Under the pieces are notes generated by a model that searched no databases, had not been told where the DNA came from, and saw only the letters and a list, made by a program, of their open reading frames with translations. From NCBI GenBank assembly GCA_016285615.1, contig JAEERB010000010.1, positions 1 through 32,311 of the forward strand: a DNA stretch of 32,311 nucleotides. Direction: 5' to 3'. This document shows positions 15,861-23,011 of the stretch, one piece after another. The DNA comes from Bacteroidales bacterium. Its GTDB lineage: Bacteria > Bacteroidota > Bacteroidia > Bacteroidales > WCHB1-69. Each line of letters starts with the position of its first letter. Position 1 is the stretch's first letter. Both the position numbers and the translations under genes were made by a program.

Positions 15861-16937
15861 ATGTTGTCCTCTTTCAAAAATAAGAAAATAAGCGCTATCT
15901 ATTCAGTGCTTCCTACGCACGAGGTGGACTTTATGGACGAAGCGGGAAACTACTCCTTTTCGGAAGCTCAGATGAAAAAGCTGAAACGTGTGATGGGGTT
16001 TGGTACCCGTCGTGTGGCACTGGAAGGGGAGACGGTAGGCGACTATGCTATTTATGGCATAACAAAAATGCTTCAAGACGGTGTTTTTAAGGAGAGCGAA
16101 ATAGGCGCTATCATCGTGACAACCACGTCGCCGGATCATTTTATACCGCCCATTTCGAACATTGTACAAGGTAAGTTTGATTTTGACGAAGACGTGGTGT
16201 GCCTCGACATCTCGCAAGGTTGTTGTGGCTATACCGTAGGACTTACCTATTCCTTTATGACGCTGGAAGCCATGCGCAACAAGAAAGTGTTGCTCATTGC
16301 TGGCGACATGCTCACGTTCCGTGTGTCAACAAGAGACCGCGCAAGTCGTCCTATTACAGGAGATGCGGTGACTATCAGTGTGATAGAAAATTGTGAGAAC
16401 GAAAATATTGCCTATTGCTCCTTGAAGAATGATGGTAAAGACGCTTTTGCCGTTTATATTCCCGCCGGTGGCACAAGAATGCCCATAACACCTGAAACAA
16501 CGGAGGAGAAACCAGACGAATTTGGCAATTGGCGCGGCAATCAGCATTTGATGATGCAAGGCGATTTGGTGTTTAATATCATCATCAATAAAACGCCCGA
16601 AGTGATGGAGGAACTGTTGGCGAAATCGGGCGATAAAATTGAAGATATCGACTATTTTGTTTGCCATCAGTCGAGTAGCTTTACCTTAAAGAAACTGTCT
16701 CAGCGACTTGGAGTTACAGAAGAGAAGCTATTCAATGACATAGTGCCCAAGTACGGCAACAGCAGCAGTGCTACCATACCCGTAACGATGTGCGAGCATC
16801 ATAAGGAGATGTTTGCCGATGGCAAGCGTAAGAAAGTGATGTTTGCCGCTTTCGGTACAGGCATGTCTTTGGGTGCCGTGCTGATGGATATGGACAAACC
16901 CCAATGTAAATTTTTGAATTATCCGCATAAATCCTGA
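15861..16937 (+). CDS. FabH-like 3-oxoacyl-ACP synthase III (ketosynthase III)
   Basis: A 358-residue thiolase-fold condensing enzyme that would join an acyl-CoA or acyl-ACP starter to malonyl-ACP. The catalytic cysteine is Cys121 in DISQGCCGYTVGL, the histidine His269 in VCHQSSSFTL, and the asparagine Asn300 in YGNSSSATIP, so the Cys-His-Asn triad is complete. The usual HQAN segment is HQSSS here, and a second cysteine (Cys122) follows the nucleophile; both mark it as off the housekeeping FabH branch. It is two bases downstream of an ACP gene and close to FabD-like and FabG-like genes. A start-and-one-extension product (3-oxoacyl, then 3-hydroxyacyl) is the simplest prediction. Confidence 0.87.
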   Translation: MLSSFKNKKISAIYSVLPTHEVDFMDEAGNYSFSEAQMKKLKRVMGFGTRRVALEGETVGDYAIYGITKMLQDGVFKESEIGAIIVTTTSPDHFIPPISNIVQGKFDFDEDVVCLDISQGCCGYTVGLTYSFMTLEAMRNKKVLLIAGDMLTFRVSTRDRASRPITGDAVTISVIENCENENIAYCSLKNDGKDAFAVYIPAGGTRMPITPETTEEKPDEFGNWRGNQHLMMQGDLVFNIIINKTPEVMEELLAKSGDKIEDIDYFVCHQSSSFTLKKLSQRLGVTEEKLFNDIVPKYGNSSSATIPVTMCEHHKEMFADGKRKKVMFAAFGTGMSLGAVLMDMDKPQCKFLNYPHKS

Positions 16938-16947
16938 CAACAAAACG

Positions 16948-17583
16948 ATGATACAGCATACGCGCTTTATCAACCAATTGTTCAACTCAAATACATACAT
17001 ACTTTCCCAAGATGTGGCCAATAACGTCTGGATAGTAGATCCGGTCGATATGCGGCTTGTATTTGAATGGATGAAGGTGCATGGTAAAACAGAAATTACT
17101 GGCATACTGCTTACACACACACACTTTGATCACATTTTGGGCATTAATGAAATCATTGATAAATTTCCCCAATGCCTTGTTTTCGTTGCCAATGATTATG
17201 CCAAAAAAGCGCTGGAAGAACCCAGAATCAATAACTCTTACTATGCGGGCACCCCGTTTACAATAAGCCGAACAGATTGTGTTCGCATTTATCAGAAAAG
17301 AATTGCTCTTTGGGACAATCTTGACATGGATATATTTCCTACCCCTGGCCATTCCGAAGATTCGGTGTGCTTGCGGATTGACAATCTGTTGTTTACGGGT
17401 GATACATTGATTTACAACCTGCGTACAGTGACAAAATTAAGGGGGGGGGATATCATGAAATTGAGGGCCACCTTAGATTTTTTGCAAACATTATCCGGCC
17501 TAGGACTGCATGTTTGTCCAGGACACAATGAGGAGTTTGAACTGGACGGCTATGATTTGCGAACGGCAATAAGAATGAAATAA
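16948..17583 (+). CDS. Metallo-beta-lactamase-fold hydrolase (glyoxalase II/thioesterase-like)
   Basis: A 211-residue MBL-fold enzyme with the zinc motif HTHFDH (residues 57-62), a third ligand histidine in PTPGHSEDSV, the bridging aspartate in LLFTGDTLIYN and the last histidine in CPGHNEEFEL. The family often hydrolyses thioesters, so it may release or proofread groups on the local carrier proteins. The coding sequence includes an uninterrupted run of nine G at 17441-17449, encoding RGG; a one-base slip there would truncate the protein about 50 residues before its end. It starts ten bases after the ketosynthase stop. Function beyond the fold is inferred from context. Confidence 0.8.
   Translation: MIQHTRFINQLFNSNTYILSQDVANNVWIVDPVDMRLVFEWMKVHGKTEITGILLTHTHFDHILGINEIIDKFPQCLVFVANDYAKKALEEPRINNSYYAGTPFTISRTDCVRIYQKRIALWDNLDMDIFPTPGHSEDSVCLRIDNLLFTGDTLIYNLRTVTKLRGGDIMKLRATLDFLQTLSGLGLHVCPGHNEEFELDGYDLRTAIRMK
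17441..17449 (+). repeat. Homopolymer run of nine G inside the MBL-fold gene
   Basis: Nine consecutive G bases lie in a locally AT-rich stretch (acaaaattaa before, atatcatg after). The run is in frame in this copy and codes for the end of Arg plus Gly-Gly and the first base of Asp. Runs of this length are typical slipped-strand mispairing sites in phase-variable surface-glycan genes. Confidence 0.8.
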
Positions 17584-17620
17584 AAGTTGTATTTTTACCG
17601 ATTAAATCTATATACCAACT

Positions 17621-18538
17621 ATGATGCAAACAAAACATGACATGAGGGCCATCCTCGGTGAGGATTTCTTCAAGGAAGAGGTAAGATGCGACTACCTAAT
17701 TTCGGAGACACAAAAGATGGTTTGGGCTTTGCAGTTGGATTTATATCTCGTTTTTCGAGATATCTGCACGAAATACAATTTGAAACATTGGTTTATGTAC
17801 GGGAGTTTGTTAGGTGCAGTTCGTCATAATGGTTTTATTCCTTGGGATGATGATATTGATGTGGCTATGCCACGTAAAGATTATGATATTTTCGTGAAGG
17901 TTGCTCCTAAAGAATTGGAAGAGCCGTATGCTCTTCAAAGTCCATATACCTATCCAAATTGTTATATGTCGAATGTGACTATGCGTAATAGTATGGGTAC
18001 ATTCACCCCAAAAATATTTAAGCATTTAGATTATAACAAAGGTATTCCATTGGATATTTTCCCATTTGACTTTTGTGATCCTGAAAAATGGGAAGAAGAC
18101 AAAGAAAAAATGTTGCAACACATTAAGAAGTGTTCTTCTTGGATGAAGATGCAGAATCCAGAATATCTTACTCCAGAGATGAGAGCAAAATGTTTAGCGA
18201 ATAAAACAGACAATCCTCTTTTAGAATGGGAGGCTATGAATAGAATTGCATCTAATCCTGAATACAACAATTCTGACTATATGATGATGAAAGTTGTTTT
18301 GGATAAGCAACATTTGGAAAGGACAATCATATACAAGACAGAATGGATTGAGAAAATGATTCCCCATAAATTTGAGAAGTTTGAGGTGGAGATCCCCGTA
18401 TGTTGGCATGAAGTGCTGAATGTTCGCTATGGGAAAGATTTTATGAGTTATCCGCCAATTCAACAAAGAGGAGCCGTTAATGATCAATTGATTGTAAATC
18501 CTTTTATTCCCTATAAAGAATACAATTTTAATGATTAA
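17621..18538 (+). CDS. LicD family phosphotransferase
   Basis: A 305-residue protein of the LicD nucleotidyltransferase-like fold, which moves a phospho-alcohol (phosphocholine in the best-known case, polyol phosphates in others) from a CDP carrier to a glycan. The signature is intact: HWFMYGSLLGAVRHNG (about 56-71) and IPWDDDIDVAMPRKDYD (about 73-89), with the acidic cluster Asp76-Asp78 and Asp80 as metal ligands. The next gene encodes a cytidylyltransferase fused to an oxidoreductase, so the donor is probably a CDP-alditol made locally. The start could be either of two adjacent ATG codons (17621 or 17624). Its 3' end and the neighbouring gene are noticeably more AT-rich than the genes before 15 kb. 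Confidence 0.88.
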   Translation: MMQTKHDMRAILGEDFFKEEVRCDYLISETQKMVWALQLDLYLVFRDICTKYNLKHWFMYGSLLGAVRHNGFIPWDDDIDVAMPRKDYDIFVKVAPKELEEPYALQSPYTYPNCYMSNVTMRNSMGTFTPKIFKHLDYNKGIPLDIFPFDFCDPEKWEEDKEKMLQHIKKCSSWMKMQNPEYLTPEMRAKCLANKTDNPLLEWEAMNRIASNPEYNNSDYMMMKVVLDKQHLERTIIYKTEWIEKMIPHKFEKFEVEIPVCWHEVLNVRYGKDFMSYPPIQQRGAVNDQLIVNPFIPYKEYNFND

Positions 18539-18575
18539 TTCTGGCTTATGTTGTTCATTGATAAAACTTGACACT

Positions 18576-19919
18576 ATGAAAAAAGTAATTACATACGGCA
18601 CCTACGACTTGCTTCATCAAGGTCACATCAACTTATTAAAGCGAGCCAAAGCTTTGGGAGATTATCTCATTGTTGGAGTGACTAGTGACAGTTTTGATAA
18701 GAGTAGGGGCAAACTGAATGTTCGCAATAATGTCCTGGAACGGGTAGAAGCCGTTAAAGCGACTGGGTATGCCGATGAGGTTATTATTGAGGATTATGTA
18801 GGTCAGAAAATCGATGATATCCAAAAATACGATGTGGACATTTTCGCCATTGGTTCTGATTGGGAAAACAAGTTCGATTATCTGAAGGAATATTGTCAGG
18901 TGGTTTATCTTCCTCGTACAGAGGGCATTTCAAGCACAATGTTGCGGGAAGAGAATCAAAAAGTGCTGCGTTTGGGTGTTATTGGTGCAGGACGAATAGC
19001 AAAACGTTTTGTGCCTGAGACCTTGCTTATTGATGGAGTGGAAGTGGTTTCTGTATTATGCCCGACCGAAGAAGAGGCTAAAGACTTCGCTATAAAATTT
19101 AATATTGCTTCTTATTATACTGACTTTGAGAAATTTGTCGAAACAATAGACGCGGTTTATATAGCTTCACCTCATCTTTCACATTATGAATATGCTAAGC
19201 GTTCACTTGAGAAAGGTAAGCATGTTCTATGTGAAATTCCTATGTTCTTGTCGGGTGTGCAAACCAGAGAACTATTTAGGTTGGCAGAAGACAAACACTT
19301 GGTATTGTTGGAAGCTAGCAAGACGGCTTTTTGTCCCGCTTTTAACCATTTGGTTTCTTTGGTTAAAAGTGGTATTATAGGTGAGGTAATAGATATCAAG
19401 GCTTCGCTTTCGAAGATGCTCTCTGGTTCTATTCGCGAATTTGATGTGAATCAGGCGGGTGGTTGTATGACTGAATTGAGTCCCCTTCCCTTGATGGCGA
19501 TTATACGTATTTTGGGCAAAGACTATAAAGATGTATACTTTTATAGCCGAATGGAGAATGGAGTGGATATATATACGCAGGGAGTGATTGCTTTCCCGCA
19601 TGCCACCTCATCAATAACCTTAGGATTGAAGGCCAAGACCGAAGGCAATCTTGTTATTTCGGGTACCAAAGGATATATTTATGTTCCGGCACCTTGGTGG
19701 AGAACCGATTTCTTTGAAGTGCGCTATGAAAACCAAACGGAAAACAAGAAATTTTTCTATAGTTTTGATGGGGAAGGCTTGCGTTACGAAATCCAAGAAT
19801 TTGTTTCTATGATTAACAATAACCGCAAAAGTTCCTATATGTTGCGACGCAGCGAGTGTTCTGTGGTGGCTGATATTATAGAACGTTACAGAAAAGGAGA
19901 AAACTTAACCATTATATAA
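18576..19919 (+). CDS. Fusion protein: TagD-like cytidylyltransferase plus Gfo/Idh/MocA oxidoreductase
   Basis: A 447-residue two-domain protein. Residues 1-125 form a nucleotidyltransferase domain with HxGH (His14-His17 in LLHQGH) and RTEGISST (114-121), as in glycerol-3-phosphate cytidylyltransferases. From residue 132 a Gfo/Idh/MocA domain begins, with the nucleotide-binding loop GVIGAGRIA. At 217-222 the family's EKP motif reads CEIP, so the usual catalytic lysine is replaced by isoleucine. The frame opens upstream, inside licD, but the ATG at 18576 gives a clean domain start. Together with LicD and the following SDR it probably makes and uses a CDP-activated polyol or related phospho-alcohol. 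Which domain acts first, and whether the second is still catalytic, cannot be told from sequence. Confidence 0.83.
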   Translation: MKKVITYGTYDLLHQGHINLLKRAKALGDYLIVGVTSDSFDKSRGKLNVRNNVLERVEAVKATGYADEVIIEDYVGQKIDDIQKYDVDIFAIGSDWENKFDYLKEYCQVVYLPRTEGISSTMLREENQKVLRLGVIGAGRIAKRFVPETLLIDGVEVVSVLCPTEEEAKDFAIKFNIASYYTDFEKFVETIDAVYIASPHLSHYEYAKRSLEKGKHVLCEIPMFLSGVQTRELFRLAEDKHLVLLEASKTAFCPAFNHLVSLVKSGIIGEVIDIKASLSKMLSGSIREFDVNQAGGCMTELSPLPLMAIIRILGKDYKDVYFYSRMENGVDIYTQGVIAFPHATSSITLGLKAKTEGNLVISGTKGYIYVPAPWWRTDFFEVRYENQTENKKFFYSFDGEGLRYEIQEFVSMINNNRKSSYMLRRSECSVVADIIERYRKGENLTII

Positions 19920-20659
19920 TGATGAAACGCATTTTGGTAGTTGGTGGAGCTAATGGCATAGGGCTTGGCATAGCAATGGAATTGGCCTCCAGGTCTCACA
20001 CCGAAAAAGTATATATTGTCGATAAACTTCCCTTGGAACAAAAGTATAGAAAAGATAATATTGAAGCTTTTCAGTTTGATCTTACTAAAGATGACTATGC
20101 TTTTTTCGAGCGTTTTTCTGACATTGACACCTTGATGATAACGGCTGGATTTGGGAAACTATCTCTTTTTGAGAATGTTACAGAACAATATATTGAAGAT
20201 TCTTTTAAGGTAAATACTATTGCTATCGTCAAGTTGATTAAAGTTTTTTATTCAAAACTGCAAGGTCAACAAGATTTTTATTGTGGGGTGATGGGCAGCA
20301 TTGCTGGGTTCATGTCTTCGCCTTTTTTTGCGGTTTATGGAGCTTCTAAGGCTGCGTTAAAGATTTTTATTGAAAGTGTGAATGTAGAACTGGAAAAAGC
20401 GGGAAGCCAGAATCGAATATTAAATGTGTCGCCAGGCTCTATTCAAGGAACAAGTTTTTACCAAAAGGAAACAGACCTTGCTCAAACTCAAGAATTGGCA
20501 AATCAAATCATTTTACATCTTGAACAGAAAGATGATTTGTTTATTCCTAAATATGATGAGGTGTTTAAGGAGGTTTTGGAACGATACCATCGCGATTACC
20601 GAGAGGAAGGACGCCATAGCTATGATTACAAACTACGTAGTGGTAGAATCAGAGAATAA
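19919..20659 (+). CDS. Short-chain dehydrogenase/reductase of the polyol-phosphate cassette
   Basis: A 246-residue SDR with the cofactor motif GGANGIGLGIA (from residue 9) and catalytic Ser127, Tyr140 and Lys144 (YGASK). Its ATG overlaps the last base of the upstream stop codon (TAATG), so it is translationally tied to the cytidylyltransferase fusion. A reasonable role is reduction of a ketose or keto-intermediate to the alditol that is then CDP-activated, similar to the SDR half of Haemophilus-type CDP-ribitol enzymes. It is too divergent from the FabG-like SDR at 12459 to be a recent copy. The substrate is inferred. Confidence 0.8.
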   Translation: MMKRILVVGGANGIGLGIAMELASRSHTEKVYIVDKLPLEQKYRKDNIEAFQFDLTKDDYAFFERFSDIDTLMITAGFGKLSLFENVTEQYIEDSFKVNTIAIVKLIKVFYSKLQGQQDFYCGVMGSIAGFMSSPFFAVYGASKAALKIFIESVNVELEKAGSQNRILNVSPGSIQGTSFYQKETDLAQTQELANQIILHLEQKDDLFIPKYDEVFKEVLERYHRDYREEGRHSYDYKLRSGRIRE

Positions 20660-20696
20660 TGCCTGTATCTAACTAGGAAAGTGATATTGTGAAATA

Positions 20697-21731
20697 ATGA
20701 CGAAGGAATACAAATATATAGTCCGTACCTATTGCGCTACTTACAATCAGGCACAGTATATCCAACAAACGATGAATGGGTTTGTGTTACAACAAACAAC
20801 ATTTCCTGTGGTTTCGATTGTTGTTGACGATGCATCCACCGACGAGACGCCTGCCATCATTCGCCAATATATGAAAGAACAATTCGATATGAACGAGGAT
20901 GGGGTTGCTTACGAAAAGGATACCGACTATGCACACATCATATATGCTCGCCACAAGGTAAATCGCCAATGCTTTTTTGCCGTTTTATTGTTGAAGGAAA
21001 ACCACTATAGTCAGCATAAGTCGCGCGCCCCATACGTAACCGAGTGGACCGATACTGCCAAGTATCTTGCGTTTTGTGAAGGCGATGACTTTTGGACAGA
21101 TCCGCAAAAACTTCAAAAGCAGGTGGATTTTTTAGAAACACATCCCGATTATAATTTGGTTTGCCATAATTGGAATATGTTAAAAGAGGGGAAGTCCATA
21201 CCTTCGCCTGTCGATCAATTGTACACCGAGCCCTTTTCTTTTACCTTTGAAACACTTCCGTGGATATGGATAACTAAAACATTGACCACAATGTATCGTC
21301 AAGTGATTGATTTCCAGTTGATAATGTCAAATTTCAAATATGCTCGCGATGTACACATGGTCTATTACGCTTTAAAGGATTCGAAGGGCTACTATATGCC
21401 GGATGTGATGGCCACCTATCGTATTACTGATACCGGTGTGTGGAGCAAAGTGGATATTAATAAGAAAAATTTCACCACATACGCCTTATATAAAGAGCTT
21501 TATCAACACGAGCCCAACAAGGCCGTTCGCAAGCGATACATGAATGCAACGTTGGCCTATTACAACGGTTTGGCCTTTGGTAAAGGAACTTGGTGGCATT
21601 TTGCAACCAATGCCAAACTCTACTTTGAAGCGTTGCATCACATTTCGGATGCCAAGGATTTGGTGTTCTGTTTGGGAGGTTTAGTTCCTACGGCTGTGGT
21701 GAAGTGGGTAATGAAGACGTTTAAGGTTTAG
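20697..21731 (+). CDS. Family 2 glycosyltransferase
   Basis: A 344-residue GT-A fold glycosyltransferase. The N-terminal nucleotide-binding strand is less standard than usual (IVRTYCATYNQAQYIQQTM), followed by VVDDASTDET (about 42-51) and the metal-binding EGDDFWTDPQKLQKQ (from residue 128). The C-terminal part has no clear membrane anchor, though the last 30 residues are moderately hydrophobic. It is the last gene of the plus-strand block, ending 25 bases from the convergent ATPase gene. The sugar donor is unknown. Its motif spacing is unlike that of the two GT2 genes on the minus strand, so it is from another subgroup. Confidence 0.82.
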   Translation: MTKEYKYIVRTYCATYNQAQYIQQTMNGFVLQQTTFPVVSIVVDDASTDETPAIIRQYMKEQFDMNEDGVAYEKDTDYAHIIYARHKVNRQCFFAVLLLKENHYSQHKSRAPYVTEWTDTAKYLAFCEGDDFWTDPQKLQKQVDFLETHPDYNLVCHNWNMLKEGKSIPSPVDQLYTEPFSFTFETLPWIWITKTLTTMYRQVIDFQLIMSNFKYARDVHMVYYALKDSKGYYMPDVMATYRITDTGVWSKVDINKKNFTTYALYKELYQHEPNKAVRKRYMNATLAYYNGLAFGKGTWWHFATNAKLYFEALHHISDAKDLVFCLGGLVPTAVVKWVMKTFKV

Positions 21732-21756
21732 GAGACCCCATCTTTTTCTTTAGACA

Positions 21757-22881
21757 CTACAGAAAATCGTAATAATTATTTCTGTTGATAACATTAAATT
21801 GGGCGGAAGGATACGCTTTAGCGAATGCCGTTGGTGTTTTGGGCTTTTTATCGCCCCATTTTAATTCAAAAGCGTGTATTTCAGGAAGATTTTCTTCTAT
21901 CAAATCAATTTCTTGGCGGTCGTATGTTTTCCAAAAGAAGTAAGCGCAATCTTGTTTCAGAAAGAAATTCCGTTTAATTCGTTCCGAAATAAAATAGTTT
22001 TCCCATAGTAATCCAACATCGTCTCGTAATGCAAGCGGGTTGAATCGTCCTATAAGGGCATTGCGAATACCATTATCGTAGAAATACCATTTGCCAGCTT
22101 TGGAAACCTCTTTGCGTAGGTTACGGGCATAACCGCCTAAACGATAGATGATGAATACTTTAGATAGCAAATCCAAATATTTTTGCACGGTGTTTTTGCT
22201 GAGACTTAATGTGTTGGCTAATTCATCGTATGAAACCTCGCTACCAGTTTGAAAAGCAATGAGTTGTAGCAAATCTCGCATTTTGGCTGCATTTTTGATT
22301 CCGTCAATGGATAAAACGTCTTTTAGCAAATACGATTCAACCAAATCGCGCAGATATTCAGTGTTTCGTTTATTGTCGGACTGCAAAACAACTTCCGGAT
22401 AGCTGCCATAAACCAAACGGTTTTCCAAATTTTGATGAATCTCAATGGGATTTTCGATTTGCGTTATTTCATGAAAAGAAAAGGGCAGTAGGGTAAAGCG
22501 ACTGGCACGGCCCACCAAAGGCTCGCCTGTTTGGTTTTGTAATTCAAACGATGATGAACCGGTGACAAACACCGCCAATTGTGGCAACTCGTCCACCAAT
22601 AGTTTTAATTTGCCGCCGATATCGGGAATGTTTTGAGCCTCATCAATAGCCAATAAATCAACGTCGTCGAAAAGACGGTGATAATTGGCAGCACTTTTTT
22701 CGGCAAGAAGAGCCTGTACGTCGTAATCCTCTCCGTTGAGTAGTCTTGTCTCGCCTTGGAAGTTGCTAATAATCTGCTTCATGAGCACGGTTTTCCCAAC
22801 TCGCCGAGGCCCGTATAAAATCATTACTTTCCCAGCTTGGATTCGATCTTCTATTTCTTTTTGAAGTGTTCGTATGAGCAT
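21757..22881 (-). CDS. AAA-type ATPase with DUF4143 C-terminal domain
   Basis: A 374-residue cytoplasmic ATPase with Walker A GPRRVGKT (residues 24-31), Walker B DLLAIDEAQ (75-83), a sensor-like VTGSSS segment near 110-115, a winged-helix-like stretch VSYDELANTLSLSKNTVQKYLDLL (described here only as about residues 215-238) and a C-terminal DUF4143 region with nuclease-like residues (WKTYDRQEIDLI, FELKWG). Such proteins are frequent in many copies in Bacteroidetes and archaea and have no settled function. It does not fit glycan synthesis, and it sits at the convergence point of the two polysaccharide blocks, probably as an independently acquired gene with its own regulation (palindrome and tandem repeats upstream). 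Confidence 0.85.
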   Translation of the reverse strand: MLIRTLQKEIEDRIQAGKVMILYGPRRVGKTVLMKQIISNFQGETRLLNGEDYDVQALLAEKSAANYHRLFDDVDLLAIDEAQNIPDIGGKLKLLVDELPQLAVFVTGSSSFELQNQTGEPLVGRASRFTLLPFSFHEITQIENPIEIHQNLENRLVYGSYPEVVLQSDNKRNTEYLRDLVESYLLKDVLSIDGIKNAAKMRDLLQLIAFQTGSEVSYDELANTLSLSKNTVQKYLDLLSKVFIIYRLGGYARNLRKEVSKAGKWYFYDNGIRNALIGRFNPLALRDDVGLLWENYFISERIKRNFFLKQDCAYFFWKTYDRQEIDLIEENLPEIHAFELKWGDKKPKTPTAFAKAYPSAQFNVINRNNYYDFL

Positions 22882-22890
22882 ATTCTTGTT

Positions 22891-22912
22891 TTATTTTTGC
22901 ATGCAAAAATAA
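22891..22912. promoter_or_regulatory. 22-bp perfect palindrome with embedded -7 boxes, upstream of the AAA/DUF4143 gene
   Basis: The half-site TTATTTTTGCA is followed by its exact reverse complement. The minus-strand copy of TATTTTTG (22904-22911) fits the TAnnTTTG -7 consensus and would start transcription about 15 bases before the ATG at 22881. A palindrome overlapping a promoter core is a natural operator shape, so repressor control, perhaps autogenous, is plausible. Confidence 0.5.
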
Positions 22913-22928
22913 TAAAAATTAATATGCG

Positions 22929-23006
22929 TTGACGATTTTTACGTAAATTTAGTCATTTGATTGACGATTTTTACGTAAATTTAGTCATTTGATTGACGAT
23001 TTTTAC
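22929..23006. repeat. Tandem repeat, 32-bp unit, about 2.4 copies
   Basis: Two identical 32-bp units (22929-22960 and 22961-22992) begin TTGACGATTTTTACGTAAAT and end TTTAGTCATTTGA; a third, partial unit of 14 bases (22993-23006) follows and then diverges. Each full unit contains the palindrome TTTACGTAAA. The array ends three bases before the final codons of the GT2 gene at 23012-23995 and lies directly behind the predicted promoter of the ATPase gene. Confidence 0.88.
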
Positions 23007-23011
23007 AAAAA

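Noticed and set aside
17621..18538. Assignment of LicD as a phosphocholine transferase with a choline pathway
   Set aside because: No choline kinase, choline permease or LicC-type gene is present; the cytidylyltransferase fusion and SDR nearby point to a polyol-like alcohol, and the substrate is left open.
22929..23006. CRISPR array
   Set aside because: The 32-bp units are directly adjacent without spacers, there are only 2.4 copies and no cas genes, so it is a simple tandem repeat.
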